64,000 nucleotides of DNA from Bartonella vinsonii subsp. vinsonii (GCF_902825235.1 NZ_CADEAJ010000001.1:1-64000), one strand, 5' to 3'; positions 28,202 through 38,069 are shown, numbered from the stretch's first letter. Numbers and translations: made by a program. The notes: a model not told the origin generated them from the letters alone.

Positions 28202-28714
28202 GAGACACTCATAAAAAAAACAAAAAGCCCTCCCCCTCTCTCCCCTTCAGCTATTTGATCTATGATAAATGAGAATTCTTAAACTCTGCCAATGTAAGCA
28301 ATTCATCCTTTCACTCAAATTACCTGCTGTTCTTTATGGATTTTTATCAAAATCTAAACAGCATCCTCCATGAAAACCATGCTCTGACGGCTGTTGCAAA
28401 ATGCGGCCCCCTCCCCTTAATGTCCATAAACAATGTCTTCAGCTTCAACTGTCATAATGACCATATACAATAACTTATCCTTCTAAACTTTTCTCTCAAT
28501 TGAAAAGAAAAGCTTGCTTCTCCGCATACAACATCACAAAAACCACACACACCGCAACAAAACCCAATGCAGTCTTATAATTCCAGTTCCTTTTCCTCTT
28601 AAAACTCTTTATGTATTTATCTTTTTATAGAGCTCCATAACCTTATGCTCTATATCAATCTCAATCCTCCTCTCCTTACAGCAAGAAATCGCCAAGAAAA
28701 AAACTCTCTAGAAA
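28202..28714. other. Gene-poor stretch upstream of the 276-aa hbp gene
   Basis: No ORF or RNA I can support. C- and T-rich runs dominate. It probably is decayed remains of the hbp array, since an hbp relic begins at its far end. Confidence 0.4.
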
Positions 28715-28800
28715 TTTAAAAACACTATAACTCTTTATACCTCTCACTCTTCCACCGAAATTAGGATAACGGTATCTTACATAAACGATGTACTCTCCTC
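28715..28800 (-). pseudogene. 3' remnant of a dead hbp paralogue (relic 3)
   Basis: The minus strand reads VRYRYPNFGGRVRGIKSYSVFKF, matching VRAEYRYSDFGKKKYSNDKYETSYK in order: the YRYxxFG core and the following Lys/Tyr spacing are kept. No stop-bounded gene surrounds it. It may be the 3' end of the gene whose 5' end is the ORF at 28920-29231. Confidence 0.6.
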
Positions 28801-28919
28801 ACAAACAGACAACACAACTAAAAGCGCAAATAAACAATACCGAAACTCTACTTTCTCCCCTCCTTTAATCAATTATCAAGAGAAAAAATTTATATCTCTT
28901 AACGTCACTGTTTTGCTTA

Positions 28920-29231
28920 TCAAAAACTCATGGGGCCTCTAAATAAACTTGGTCGCCCACCTCTGTTACCCTTAGGACCTCTTCGTTTAGGAGAAGAGGC
29001 TACAAGCATCAACTCAGCTCCTCTCCATTGATTATTATCAATACAAGAAAAATTCGCTTGAAAAGCTTCAGAAAAGTTATTTCTAATCTTTTCATTAGGA
29101 AAAGAATCTTCCGAAGAAATAACGGAAGATATTCCTTGTATTATCTTTTGAACTCCCTCAAGACCAGCTCCTTGAGCTACAGAAATTGAAGCAAAAGTAG
29201 TAAAAGCTGTAATAAAATATTTCAGGTTCAT
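28920..29231 (-). CDS. Small secreted protein with an Hbp-like signal peptide
   Basis: A 103-residue ORF with AAGGAG before its ATG. Its signal peptide, MNLKYFITAFTTFASISVAQGAG, is plainly related to those of the hbp genes (MNIKYLMMTSVIALISTSVAQAAD). The mature part is not a barrel: a helical stretch (LEGVQKIIQGISSVIS), one Cys, and a basic tail (SPKRRGPKGNRGGRP). A short piece, NNQWRGAELML, recalls the KEKWAGATRV segment of Hbp proteins. It may be the 5' half of a decayed hbp gene with relic 3 as its 3' end, or a new small secreted protein. It lacks an H-box. Expression is uncertain. Confidence 0.5.
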   Translation of the reverse strand: MNLKYFITAFTTFASISVAQGAGLEGVQKIIQGISSVISSEDSFPNEKIRNNFSEAFQANFSCIDNNQWRGAELMLVASSPKRRGPKGNRGGRPSLFRGPMSF

Positions 29232-29540
29232 AGATCTAACTCCTTGTAAATATACATAATGAGTTTTACCTAGTGCTCTTATTTCAAGTTTCCATAGAAA
29301 ATAATACGCTTCATAGATAAAAAGTTAAGAATCCTAAAAAGTGAAAATTTGTTGCAGTTTAATTTTAAAAAAATGATTTTTCTAAACTTAGAAATCACGG
29401 TTTTTTAACCAATAAGAAATGATGTCATAAAACACTAGTATTATAAAAATAGACAACAAAACAAAAGCCCGTAATGTACGGGCTTTTGTTTTGTTACATC
29501 AATGACTCTTCTTATTCTAGTTAAAAGCCAATTCCTCAAC
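29232..29540. other. Intergenic region between rnd-like gene and hbp array
   Basis: Apart from the terminator at 29461-29490 and a probable promoter for the small secreted ORF, nothing is seen. Confidence 0.5.
29461..29490 (-). terminator. Strong terminator after the RNase D-like gene
   Basis: ACAAAAGCCCGTA and TACGGGCTTTTGT form a 13-bp stem with a 4-nt loop, with T-runs on both strands. It can end transcription of the minus-strand rnd-like gene and also act on the plus strand. Confidence 0.85.
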
Positions 29541-30161
29541 TCAGCTATGCGCGAAGATATCAACCTCCGACCATCCTAAAAGATCAAGTTTCGCTCTCAT
29601 AGGCAAGAATTGAAAACATGCCTCTGCAATATTTTCGCGCTCTTCACGTCTCAAGCGTTCTTCAAATATATCTTTTAAACGATGCAAATATAAAACATCC
29701 GATGCCGCATATTCAATTTGTGCACGTGACAAAGTTTCAGCAGCCCAATCCGAAGATTGCTGCTGTTTAGAAATATTGACATTTAGCAATTCATTACAAA
29801 TTTCCTTCAATCCATGACGATCCGTGTAGGTACGCGTGAGTTTTGAAGCAATTTTTGTACAAAAAATCACATCTGGCATAACGCCAAATGTATGTGCTAA
29901 AATAGCAAGATCAAAACGTCCAAAATGAAATATTTTGGTGATTGCCTTATCCGCAAGCAATTTGACCAAATTAGGTGCACTTTTTTGTCCTTTAGCAATC
30001 TGTATAACGTCAGCTGTGCCATCTCCAGAAGAAAGCTGAACAACACACAATCGATCACGATGAGGGAGCAATCCTAAAGTCTCTGTATCAATCGCAATGG
30101 CATCAACTTGATAATTCTCTAAGTTTGGTAAATCACCTTGATGAACGCGAATCTCTGTCAT
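29541..30161 (-). CDS. RNase D-like 3'-5' exonuclease (single domain)
   Basis: A 206-residue DEDDy exonuclease: AIDTETLGL with Asp25 and Glu27, KIFHFGRFDLAIL, and YAASDVLYLHRL near the end. Full RNase D (~375 aa) has one or two C-terminal HRDC domains; these are absent, as in the short form common in Alphaproteobacteria. It probably trims stable RNA 3' ends. The start ATG 30161 overlaps the stop of the M20 peptidase gene by 4 bases (ATGA type). Confidence 0.9.
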   Translation of the reverse strand: MTEIRVHQGDLPNLENYQVDAIAIDTETLGLLPHRDRLCVVQLSSGDGTADVIQIAKGQKSAPNLVKLLADKAITKIFHFGRFDLAILAHTFGVMPDVIFCTKIASKLTRTYTDRHGLKEICNELLNVNISKQQQSSDWAAETLSRAQIEYAASDVLYLHRLKDIFEERLRREERENIAEACFQFLPMRAKLDLLGWSEVDIFAHS

Positions 30162-31549
30162 TTACCCTCCCTATTTGCTAAAGCTGCAAGAATACGTGCC
30201 CAAGACCGCTGTCCTTTATGAAAGGATTTTAGATTATATTTTTCATTAGGTGAATGAATACGGTCATCATTAAGTGCAAAACCAACTAAAAGACTTTCCA
30301 TGCCAAGAATTGTTTGAAAATCTCCAACAATCGGAATTGAACCACCCATGCCCGTTAATAAAGCCTTATTGCCCCACTCTTGTGATAAAGCATCCTTGGC
30401 TGCTTCAATAAAAGGAGAATCATAGGGAAGCTTAATTGCTTGAGAAGCACCATGATTCTTAAATGCAACTGTACAATCAGCAGGAATCAGACTGCGCACA
30501 TAATCATGTAAAGCTTGACGTATTTTCTCTGGATCTTGCTTGTACACTAAACGAAAAGATACTTTTGCACTCGCTTGAGAAGCAATAACCGTTTTAAATC
30601 CTTCTCCCTCATAGCCGCCACTAATACCATTAATTTCTGCTGTAGGACGCGTCCATATAAGCTCTAAAATGCTCCGCCCTTTTTCACCAGTAGGGATGGA
30701 AAGCCCAATAGGACCAAGAAATTTTTCAGCAGTGCAATTAAGTTCATTCCATGATTGCAAAATATGCGGAGGTGCTTCTTCTATTCCATCATAAAAACCA
30801 GGAAGTGTTACCCTATTATTTTCGTCATGAAGCCCTGCTAGAATCTTAGCTAAAATACGAATGGGATTGGCTGCTGCCCCTCCAAAAGCACCAGAATGCA
30901 AATCACGATCAGCAGCAGTAATTATGATCTCTTCTGCCAGAATCCCCCGAAGAGCAACAGAAACAGACGGTGTATTTGTATCCCACATCCCAGTATCGCA
31001 AACCAATGCATAATCTGCTTTCAGCTCATCCCTATTTGCTTTTAAAAAAGGTATAAGGGAAGGAGAAGCACTTTCTTCTTCACCTTCACATAAAATAGTG
31101 ACCTTAATAGGAAGCTGCCCCGACTCTTTCTTAAACGCACGACACGCCTCAACAAAAGTCATAAATTGACCTTTGTCATCTGAAGCTCCACGAGCACTAA
31201 TAACTTTTTCTCCATTTTTTTCTTTTATAGAAGGTGTAAATGGATCATCTTCCCATAAACTCAGCGGATCAACAGGTTGAACATCATAATGGCCGTAAAA
31301 CAACACATGCGGACAATCATCTGAGGGACCTTGATGATGCCCAACAACCATTGGATGACCTGGTGTATCACGGCGTGAAGCCTCAAAACCAATACTTCTT
31401 AAATCCTCTACAATCCAATCAGCAGCCTTACGACATTCATCTTTATAAGCTAAATCTGTAGAAATCGATTGAAAACGCAAAAGAGAAAAAAGGCGTTCAA
31501 GGCTCTTTTCTATATTTTCATCAAGATGTGTTAGTACTTTATTAAGCAT
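30158..31549 (-). CDS. M20-family dipeptidase
   Basis: A 463-residue zinc peptidase of the M20/ArgE/DapE group: YGHYDVQPVDP (metal His, Asp), GASDDKGQF (bridging Asp), the catalytic CEGEEESASP, and VCDTGMWD. The insertion of a dimerisation domain (residues ~200-350) gives the long dipeptidase form. It should hydrolyse di- or oligopeptides in the cytoplasm. The start is placed at MLNKVLTHLDENIEKS (31549), with GGTTTTTT upstream; an ATG at 31564 would add five residues. Its end overlaps the rnd-like gene by 4 bases. Confidence 0.88.
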   Translation of the reverse strand: MLNKVLTHLDENIEKSLERLFSLLRFQSISTDLAYKDECRKAADWIVEDLRSIGFEASRRDTPGHPMVVGHHQGPSDDCPHVLFYGHYDVQPVDPLSLWEDDPFTPSIKEKNGEKVISARGASDDKGQFMTFVEACRAFKKESGQLPIKVTILCEGEEESASPSLIPFLKANRDELKADYALVCDTGMWDTNTPSVSVALRGILAEEIIITAADRDLHSGAFGGAAANPIRILAKILAGLHDENNRVTLPGFYDGIEEAPPHILQSWNELNCTAEKFLGPIGLSIPTGEKGRSILELIWTRPTAEINGISGGYEGEGFKTVIASQASAKVSFRLVYKQDPEKIRQALHDYVRSLIPADCTVAFKNHGASQAIKLPYDSPFIEAAKDALSQEWGNKALLTGMGGSIPIVGDFQTILGMESLLVGFALNDDRIHSPNEKYNLKSFHKGQRSWARILAALANREGK

Positions 31550-31623
31550 AAAAAAACCTTTCAAGCCTTGTTAATTGTAGAGATGACTTTAAGCCTCCTG
31601 TAGGATTTTGCAAGAGATGTTAT

Positions 31624-32493
31624 TTATTTTTGACACTGTGAACAGTAAAAACTTGAACGCCCCAACTGCAAAATACGTATAATAGGCGTTCCGCATTGCA
31701 AACATTCTTTTCCTTCGCGTCCATAAACTGAAAAAGTATGCTGAAAATAACCAAGAGAGCCATCTACATGGACATAATCACGTAAAGAAGATCCGCCAGA
31801 CACAATGGCTTCAGAAATCACATTGCGTATATTCTGTGCTAAAGAATCTGCAAATTCACGTGCATGTACAGTTTTACAGGCTAATGTAAATGCACTACGC
31901 TGTGGAGATAAGCGACTACGCCATAGCGCCTCGCAGACATAAATATTCCCGAGCCCTGCTACGATAGACTGATTAAGCAACACGCCTTTAAGGGATATTT
32001 TTTTATTCACAAAAGTCTTTTGTAAATAGCTCCCAGAAAATGCATGACTCGTAGGTTCAAGCCCTAGCTTCTTTAAAAGTGGATGCTCATACAGCCTATT
32101 TGTATCCACTAAAAGCATAAACCCAAAGCGACGAACATCATTATAAGTAAGATGATAAACTTTGCCATCCTTTACTTGAATATCCATGACAAAGTGATCA
32201 TGCCTCACAAATTTCTCTGTAAGAGAAGATGTTTGCCTTTCATCCTCTATGCGCCATGATCCTGACATTCCTAAATGGCTTAAAATTGTTTCATCCTGCG
32301 AAAGATGAAACAACAAATATTTCGCACGCCGGCCAACTTCTATGATCGTCCTGCCCATAAGCCGTTCAGAAAATGCCTCAGGGAAAGGATATCGTAAATC
32401 CCTACGATTAAGCGTCACAGATAGTATCTTTGCACCCGTTACAACCGGCTCCAATCCACGACGAACGGTTTCTACTTCAGGAAGTTCAGGCAT
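31624..32493 (-). CDS. mutM: Formamidopyrimidine-DNA glycosylase
   Basis: MutM/Fpg removes 8-oxoguanine and formamidopyrimidines and cuts the abasic strand. The 289-residue protein starts at MPELPEVETVRRGLEP, whose Pro2 is the catalytic nucleophile; the frame is open to 32541 but only this ATG fits the family. Other features are HLGMSGSW, the DVRRFG segment, the H2TH region (QSIVAGLGNIYVCEALW), and the C-terminal zinc finger CLQC...CSQC. It lies between the M20 dipeptidase and the M29 aminopeptidase on the same strand. Confidence 0.96.
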   Translation of the reverse strand: MPELPEVETVRRGLEPVVTGAKILSVTLNRRDLRYPFPEAFSERLMGRTIIEVGRRAKYLLFHLSQDETILSHLGMSGSWRIEDERQTSSLTEKFVRHDHFVMDIQVKDGKVYHLTYNDVRRFGFMLLVDTNRLYEHPLLKKLGLEPTSHAFSGSYLQKTFVNKKISLKGVLLNQSIVAGLGNIYVCEALWRSRLSPQRSAFTLACKTVHAREFADSLAQNIRNVISEAIVSGGSSLRDYVHVDGSLGYFQHTFSVYGREGKECLQCGTPIIRILQLGRSSFYCSQCQK

Positions 32494-32531
32494 CACTCTT
32501 CTTAAAGAATTAAGCGTTTTCCAACAAAATA

Positions 32532-33779
32532 TTAAGCCCACTCACCCTTACGGAATACAGGAACTTTTGTGCCATCCTGCATAATGCCATCTATGTCGAT
32601 TTCACCTGAACCAATCATCCAGTCAATATGAATCACACTTTTATTACCACCACGTGCTGCAATCTCCTCTGCCGTCAAAGATGCTCCATCTAAAAAGCAC
32701 TTGGAATAACATTGCCCTAAGGCAATATGACATGCAGCATTTTCATCAAATAATGTATTATAAAAAAGAAGTCCGCTTTTAGAAATCGGTGAAGAATGTG
32801 GAACAAGGGCAACTTCACCCAATCGACTCGCCCCCTCATCACTTTGCAAGACCTGTTGCAAAACTTCTTGCCCCGTCGAAGCACGTGCATCAACAATACG
32901 CCCCTCTTCAAATCGCACCTCAATATTATCAATGAGTGCTCCTTGATAGGAAAGAGGCTTTGTCGAACGAACAAAGCCTTCAACCTTATAAGCGTGAGGA
33001 GTGGTGAAAACTTCCTCTGTCGGAATATTAGGATTGCAAACTACACCATTTTTAGCAACTGATGCACCACCATGCCATTCATGATCATCTGCCAAACCAA
33101 CCATTAAATCAGTTCCCAGTCCTGTAAAATGTAAAGCAGAAAAGCGCTGTTCATTAAGCCAAGATGACCGTTTCATCAAAGTTGCATTATGCATCGTCCA
33201 CGCATGTACTGCATCTTCTTCTGTAACACGTGAAGCAGAAAAAATTGCATCAGCTAACTTCTTAATCGCTTCATGAAGAGGTAAAGAAGGAAACATCACT
33301 TCAGCCCATCCTGCTGTCGGATAGGCAACAATCGACCAGTTTATAGCAAAATTTGATATTTCTTTGAGAGCAGGTTGATAAGCCATTGACGTAGCCTTAT
33401 TCAAACGCGCAACCTTATCAAAATCTTGATTAGAAAGGAGCAAAGGATTATCACCAACAATAGCTAAACGCGCAGCCCCATTTTTAAAAGCCTTCGCCAT
33501 TCCCTCATAAAGCCAAGAAGGTGCACGATCAAAACTCGCAGTATGTGCATTTTCAAAACGTGTAAGCGATAACATATCATCGCTAAAAAGCGGTGTAATC
33601 ACACCAGCACCAACCTTATAGGCGTGGTATGCAATACGCCGAACAAAAGGTAATGCGGTAACTGGAGCAGTCAAAATAAGATCCTGCCCCTCTTGTAAAT
33701 TCAGCCCAACTTTTACCGTAATTTCTGCGAGACGATTAAGCATTTCAGGCGAAATTGCTTCATGAGTATCAAAGTACAT
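32532..33779 (-). CDS. M29-family aminopeptidase
   Basis: A 415-residue protein of the M29 (AmpS/PepS/aminopeptidase T) family. Visible motifs: the N-terminal GLNLQEGQDLILTAPVTALPFVR, the metal-binding FTGLGTDLMVGLADDHEW, NIPTEEVFTTPHAYKVEGFV, and near the end GEVALVPHSSPISKSGLLFYNTLFDENAACHIALG. These are the Glu/His ligands of the dinuclear metal site. Start ATG 33779 has AAGGATATTGGTA upstream; a TTG at 33785 is also in frame. A cytoplasmic exopeptidase, it forms a small peptide-catabolism group with the M20 gene. Confidence 0.9.
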   Translation of the reverse strand: MYFDTHEAISPEMLNRLAEITVKVGLNLQEGQDLILTAPVTALPFVRRIAYHAYKVGAGVITPLFSDDMLSLTRFENAHTASFDRAPSWLYEGMAKAFKNGAARLAIVGDNPLLLSNQDFDKVARLNKATSMAYQPALKEISNFAINWSIVAYPTAGWAEVMFPSLPLHEAIKKLADAIFSASRVTEEDAVHAWTMHNATLMKRSSWLNEQRFSALHFTGLGTDLMVGLADDHEWHGGASVAKNGVVCNPNIPTEEVFTTPHAYKVEGFVRSTKPLSYQGALIDNIEVRFEEGRIVDARASTGQEVLQQVLQSDEGASRLGEVALVPHSSPISKSGLLFYNTLFDENAACHIALGQCYSKCFLDGASLTAEEIAARGGNKSVIHIDWMIGSGEIDIDGIMQDGTKVPVFRKGEWA

Positions 33780-33809
33780 TACCAATATCCTTACTTTGGT
33801 TATGAAAAA

Positions 33810-34661
33810 TTACCGGCTTCTGTACCGTTTATCTAACACTGCAACAATTGCATTTAACTGATCTGATGAGGGCATAGTATAGGCTACAACTGATTTATTT
33901 TCCCCTTCCTGATCTCTACGATGAGGTGCAAATGTGGGAATAGGAACTTTATCAAGCTGGACTACAACAAAAGACGCAGCACGCACCTTATTCACTTGGG
34001 CTACTTCTATCGAAGGAGATGGATTTTGTTTTTTCTCTACTTTTATTTCTTGACTTACTATATTTGCATCTAAGAAGCTTGGTGCATTGCCAGAACGCTC
34101 TTGGGCAAAAGCATAAGCAACATCATAAGGACGGTCATTGGTAGGAACCTGAAGAGATCCATTACGCGAGCGCTTTTCATAAAAAGCATTTCCCCCTGCA
34201 ACACGAACATAGTGCATATTTTTATAAGGAAAAGATAAACCTGCGGTATGAAAAAACTTAGCGTTTTTAAGTTTCTTATCTCGTTCACCGCGTAAAACAG
34301 CATCAGCGGCCTCCTTAACACGGACAACAGAGGCAGGCTCTGTCATAGGACGCGTTAAAACACCAGGAGCAAACTGTTTGTACTGGCCAACAACACCACA
34401 AATCGTTTTAGGATAGGCGGATGAATTAACACGATTCATAACAACGGTTCCAACGGCAATCATTCCTTCACGGCTTGTACGATTGGATTCAAAATACATT
34501 ACACGCATAAGGCATTGGCGCTCTGTCAATGGATACGTCACTGTTTTTGTTTTCTTACTATCATTCACTTTCCCAACACCAAAATGATCTGAAGCACATC
34601 CCACAATAACAAACGGGACCAGAAAACAGGTAACAAAAACAGTCCAAAAATTCTTTTTCAT
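33810..34661 (-). CDS. SleB-type cell wall hydrolase, lipoprotein
   Basis: A 283-residue protein starting MKKNFWTVFVTCFLVPFVIVGCAS, a lipoprotein signal with Cys near residue 22. The Hydrolase_2 (SleB) domain follows at about 45-160: LTERQCLMRVMYFESNRTSREGMIAVGTVVMNRVNS, then ICGVVGQYKQFAPGVL, then FFHTAGLSFPYKN. The Glu in YFES is the presumed catalytic residue. In non-sporulating Alphaproteobacteria this family acts in peptidoglycan remodelling. The C-terminal ~100 residues are a variable region. The preferred start is the second Met (34661), as the first (34673) adds only four residues. Confidence 0.82.
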   Translation of the reverse strand: MKKNFWTVFVTCFLVPFVIVGCASDHFGVGKVNDSKKTKTVTYPLTERQCLMRVMYFESNRTSREGMIAVGTVVMNRVNSSAYPKTICGVVGQYKQFAPGVLTRPMTEPASVVRVKEAADAVLRGERDKKLKNAKFFHTAGLSFPYKNMHYVRVAGGNAFYEKRSRNGSLQVPTNDRPYDVAYAFAQERSGNAPSFLDANIVSQEIKVEKKQNPSPSIEVAQVNKVRAASFVVVQLDKVPIPTFAPHRRDQEGENKSVVAYTMPSSDQLNAIVAVLDKRYRSR

Positions 34662-34673
34662 CTTATACAACAC

Positions 34674-35213
34674 ATTTCCATGTCTTTGAAATCTTCAAAA
34701 TTTGAATGAGTCATAAACGCATCTTGAAAGAAAGTATACGGTTAATTGTTACAACTTAGTAAAATTTTAATACAAAGAGTAACTAAAAAGTATTATGCGA
34801 AATAAAAAATTCTTAATTTCAGATCAATATTATCATTATTAATAGTCAAATGTAGCCACACAATATCATCCATCATGTTTCAATCGCAATAAAGTAATAT
34901 GCTTTCGAAAGATAACCAAACAATTCTGTACATAAAAAAGATGGGAATATTAAATCCATCTTTAATCAATAGTGAAACAAAATGATCAGAAAGAAGCCTC
35001 CCTTCTTGGCACAGTACAAATGAGGATACCATTTTCTATCCCAATATATCAAATTAAGATTTAAAAATCCGCAATCTTACCTTGAACAGACTATATGTTT
35101 TTTTACACTTGCCTATAGTCTATCATATTTCCCCTACAACCATACTGCAAAAAAGTGCCCAATGGTTTTATCTTTAATAAAAAGTTCATTTTATACATCT
35201 GAGAGAAAAGTTT
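34674..35213. other. 540-base gap without recognisable genes
   Basis: AT-rich, no ORF, tRNA or clear hairpin. It may hold the promoter for the SleB-like gene at its left end. Confidence 0.5.
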
Positions 35214-35936
35214 TTAATCTCTTTTCTTTTCACCTACTCCAACTTTATAGGTAAGATCATCGCGAGGACGATCAGAAGACATATGACAGCCTGTTATGAT
35301 ATAATGGAGCATTTCTGCAATATTGGTGACATGATCTCCAATTCGTTCAATATTTTTTAAACAAAAAAGTAAATGCGTACAAACCGTAATATTACGCATG
35401 TCTTCCATCATATAAGTCAAAAGTTCTCTAAAAAGAGAAGTGTACAGAGCATCAATTTTACCATCACGCTCACGTACTGCATCAACACGCTCCAATAAAC
35501 GGTTGGTGTAAGCACTCAATACTTCCTTTAACTGATTAAGTGCTAAGGCTGTAATTGTTTCAAACCCATGGTAAAAACCAGCTGATTGACGTGTTTCTGA
35601 AAGTGCTACCGTCCGTTTAGCAATGTTTTTAGCCATATCCCCAATCCGTTCAAGATCTGAAGAAATACGAATAGCACCAATGATTTCACGCAGATCAACA
35701 GCCATCGGCTGACGTTTGCAAATAATGGTAATTGCTTTTTCATCAATGTCACGTTCTGCTTCATCTAAAAACAAATCATCAGCAATAACTGTCGCTGCAA
35801 GTTGAAGATCATTACATACAATTGATGCAACAGAACGTTCAATCATCCTTTCCGCATGCTCCCCCATTTCTGTAATTCTTGCTTTTAAATATTTTAATTC
35901 TGCATCATAAGAACGGACAGTATGATTTCTAGACAT
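35214..35936 (-). CDS. phoU: Phosphate transport/signalling regulator PhoU
   Basis: PhoU links the Pst transporter to phosphate signalling and acts as a negative regulator. The 240-residue protein has the two tandem three-helix PhoU domains with repeated metal-binding E/DxxxD motifs: SSDLERIGDMAKNIAKR in the first and CLKNIERIGDHVTNIAEM in the second. Start chosen at 35936 because GAGGAG lies 10 bases before it; ATG 35945 is too near that site. It is the last gene of pstSCAB-phoU, 23 bases after pstB. Confidence 0.94.
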   Translation of the reverse strand: MSRNHTVRSYDAELKYLKARITEMGEHAERMIERSVASIVCNDLQLAATVIADDLFLDEAERDIDEKAITIICKRQPMAVDLREIIGAIRISSDLERIGDMAKNIAKRTVALSETRQSAGFYHGFETITALALNQLKEVLSAYTNRLLERVDAVRERDGKIDALYTSLFRELLTYMMEDMRNITVCTHLLFCLKNIERIGDHVTNIAEMLHYIITGCHMSSDRPRDDLTYKVGVGEKKRD

Positions 35937-35959
35937 CTTTGACATACTCCTCAATTTAC

Positions 35960-36718
35960 CTATCCAAAGCGCCCCGTAATATAATCTTGCGTACGTTGTT
36001 CTTTTGGTGAGGTGAAGATCATTTCAGTTGCACCAACTTCTACCAAATGCCCCAAATGAAACATGGCCGTATATTGTGAAACGCGTGCTGCTTGTTGCAT
36101 GGAATGTGTGACAATAACAATTGTATAATTTTGTCGTAATGCATCAATAAGCTCTTCAATACGTGCCGTCGCAATGGGATCAAGAGCAGAACAAGGCTCA
36201 TCCATCAAAATAACTTCAGGACTAACTGCAATAGCGCGTGCAATACATAAGCGCTGTTGTTGTCCTCCTGATAAACTTGTTCCTGCCTCATGAAGTCGAT
36301 CTTTTACTTCTTCAAATAAACCTGCCTGCCTCAAACTTTTTTCAACCACATCATGCAATTCAGCACGTGATCTGACTAAACCGTGAATACGTGGCCCATA
36401 AGCAACATTCTCAAATATAGATTTTGGAAAAGGGCTAGGCTTTTGAAAAACCATCCCTACACGGGCGCGCAATTCTACAACATCAATTTGCGAGTCATAA
36501 ATATTTTCCCCATCTAAGGTAATAAGACCCGTTATTTTAGCGCCTTCAATCGTATCATTCATACGATTAAAACAACGCAAAAAAGTCGACTTTCCGCAAC
36601 CTGAAGGACCTATCAAAGCCGTAACCTGATGTTCAGGAATGTCAAGAGTAATACCATGAAGTGCTGCTTTACCTCCGTAAGAAACCTTCACATCTTGACC
36701 ACGCATTTTAATTTTCAT
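35960..36718 (-). CDS. pstB: Phosphate ABC transporter ATP-binding protein
   Basis: The 252-residue ATPase has Walker [10 protein letters not shown] at residues 37-45, the Q-loop [10 protein letters not shown] typical of PstB, the signature [14 protein letters not shown], Walker [14 protein letters not shown] and the switch His in VTHSMQQA. It energises phosphate uptake with PstA and PstC. It lies 58 bases after pstA and is followed by phoU. Confidence 0.97.
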   Translation of the reverse strand: MKIKMRGQDVKVSYGGKAALHGITLDIPEHQVTALIGPSGCGKSTFLRCFNRMNDTIEGAKITGLITLDGENIYDSQIDVVELRARVGMVFQKPSPFPKSIFENVAYGPRIHGLVRSRAELHDVVEKSLRQAGLFEEVKDRLHEAGTSLSGGQQQRLCIARAIAVSPEVILMDEPCSALDPIATARIEELIDALRQNYTIVIVTHSMQQAARVSQYTAMFHLGHLVEVGATEMIFTSPKEQRTQDYITGRFG

Positions 36719-36776
36719 TATAAAAAATCACCTTACTTTAAAACACAAACCTTATCGAAGTGCTGCTTTATTGAAG

Positions 36777-38069
36777 CTATTTGCGTCGTTCAAATCGTCG
36801 ACGTAAAAAAACGGCAGAAATATTCATGATTGCAAGAAAAATCATTAATACAATAATAGCACCCGAAGTCTTTTCAACAAAAGCGCGTTCTGCTTCACCC
36901 GCCCACATAAAAATCTGAACAGGCAAAGCTGTTGCTGGATCCATAGGTGTGGCAGGAATATTGACAACAAAAGCAACCATTCCAATTAACAGCAAAGGTG
37001 CCGTTTCACCTAGAGCCTGAGCTATACCAATAATTGTACCAGTCAAAATACCAGGGGCTGCTAAAGGAACAACATGATGAAAAACCATTTGGGTTTTCGA
37101 TGCTCCTAACCCTAAAGCTGCCGCGCGAATAGAGAGAGGAACAGCGCGCAAAGCAGAGCGTGTTGCAATAATAACTGTGGGGAGAGTCATAAGAGCCAAC
37201 ACAAGACCACCAACAAAAGAAGCTGAACGCGGTAATCCCAAAAAATTAACAAAAACAGCAAGCCCTAATAGACCAAAAACAATCGAAGGAACAGCGGCAA
37301 GATTATTGATATTAACCTCAATAAAATCTGTAAACTTATTTTTGCGTGCGTATTCTTCAAGATAAAGAGCCGTTGCTATTCCTACGGGGAGTGAAACCAC
37401 TAAAACGATAGCTATCATGTAAAGAGAGCCGATTATCGCAACCCCTAATCCCGCAGTCTCAGCACGACTTGAAGCACCAAATGTAAAAAAACCAAAATTA
37501 AATGTTTTATAAAGCGTACCATCATCTGCCAAGCGTCTCATCCATTCTACTTGGCGATTAGAAACTTTGCGTTTTTTTTCTGCTACATGCAAATCAATCT
37601 GTCCTTTATAAGCAGAATCAATGTCCGCAGCTGCCAAAACTTTGATTTTTTGTGTTGTCCCAATTAGCTTTGGATTCCTTGTCACCATTTCACGCAACTG
37701 AACACGTACACTCTTTGAAAACATACGGTTAATATCTCGAAGTGATGCTCGATCATTTTGATCTATCTCAAGTTTTTTTGCCAAAGCATTGCGTACAAGA
37801 AGGGGATAGTTGGCAGTAATGAGTAGCTGTGGATTTGTTTCATGCTGACCACTTGGATCAATGACCTTCTCATCTAAATAAATTGATAATGTCATTTCAC
37901 TTTGAAAAAAAGCTGTATAACCTTGACTGATAACAGACCATAAAAGTGCAAACAAAAAGAACAGACCAATAAAAATGGCAATCAAACCATAGGCGCGGAA
38001 ACGACGTTCAGCCCAATAACGGCGTTTGAGAACAATATTGCGACGAGGAATAAGAAAATCTTCATTCAT
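36777..38069 (-). CDS. pstA: Phosphate ABC transporter permease PstA, long form
   Basis: At 430 residues it is about 130 longer than E. coli PstA because of an N-terminal domain (one membrane segment at ~28-50 and a periplasmic region of ~150 residues), the form common in Rhizobiales. The C-terminal ~280 residues have the usual membrane segments and the EAA loop RAAALGLGASKTQMVFHHVVPLAAPGILTG. It begins within the last codons of pstC (4-base overlap), so the two permeases are coupled. Confidence 0.94.
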   Translation of the reverse strand: MNEDFLIPRRNIVLKRRYWAERRFRAYGLIAIFIGLFFLFALLWSVISQGYTAFFQSEMTLSIYLDEKVIDPSGQHETNPQLLITANYPLLVRNALAKKLEIDQNDRASLRDINRMFSKSVRVQLREMVTRNPKLIGTTQKIKVLAAADIDSAYKGQIDLHVAEKKRKVSNRQVEWMRRLADDGTLYKTFNFGFFTFGASSRAETAGLGVAIIGSLYMIAIVLVVSLPVGIATALYLEEYARKNKFTDFIEVNINNLAAVPSIVFGLLGLAVFVNFLGLPRSASFVGGLVLALMTLPTVIIATRSALRAVPLSIRAAALGLGASKTQMVFHHVVPLAAPGILTGTIIGIAQALGETAPLLLIGMVAFVVNIPATPMDPATALPVQIFMWAGEAERAFVEKTSGAIIVLMIFLAIMNISAVFLRRRFERRK

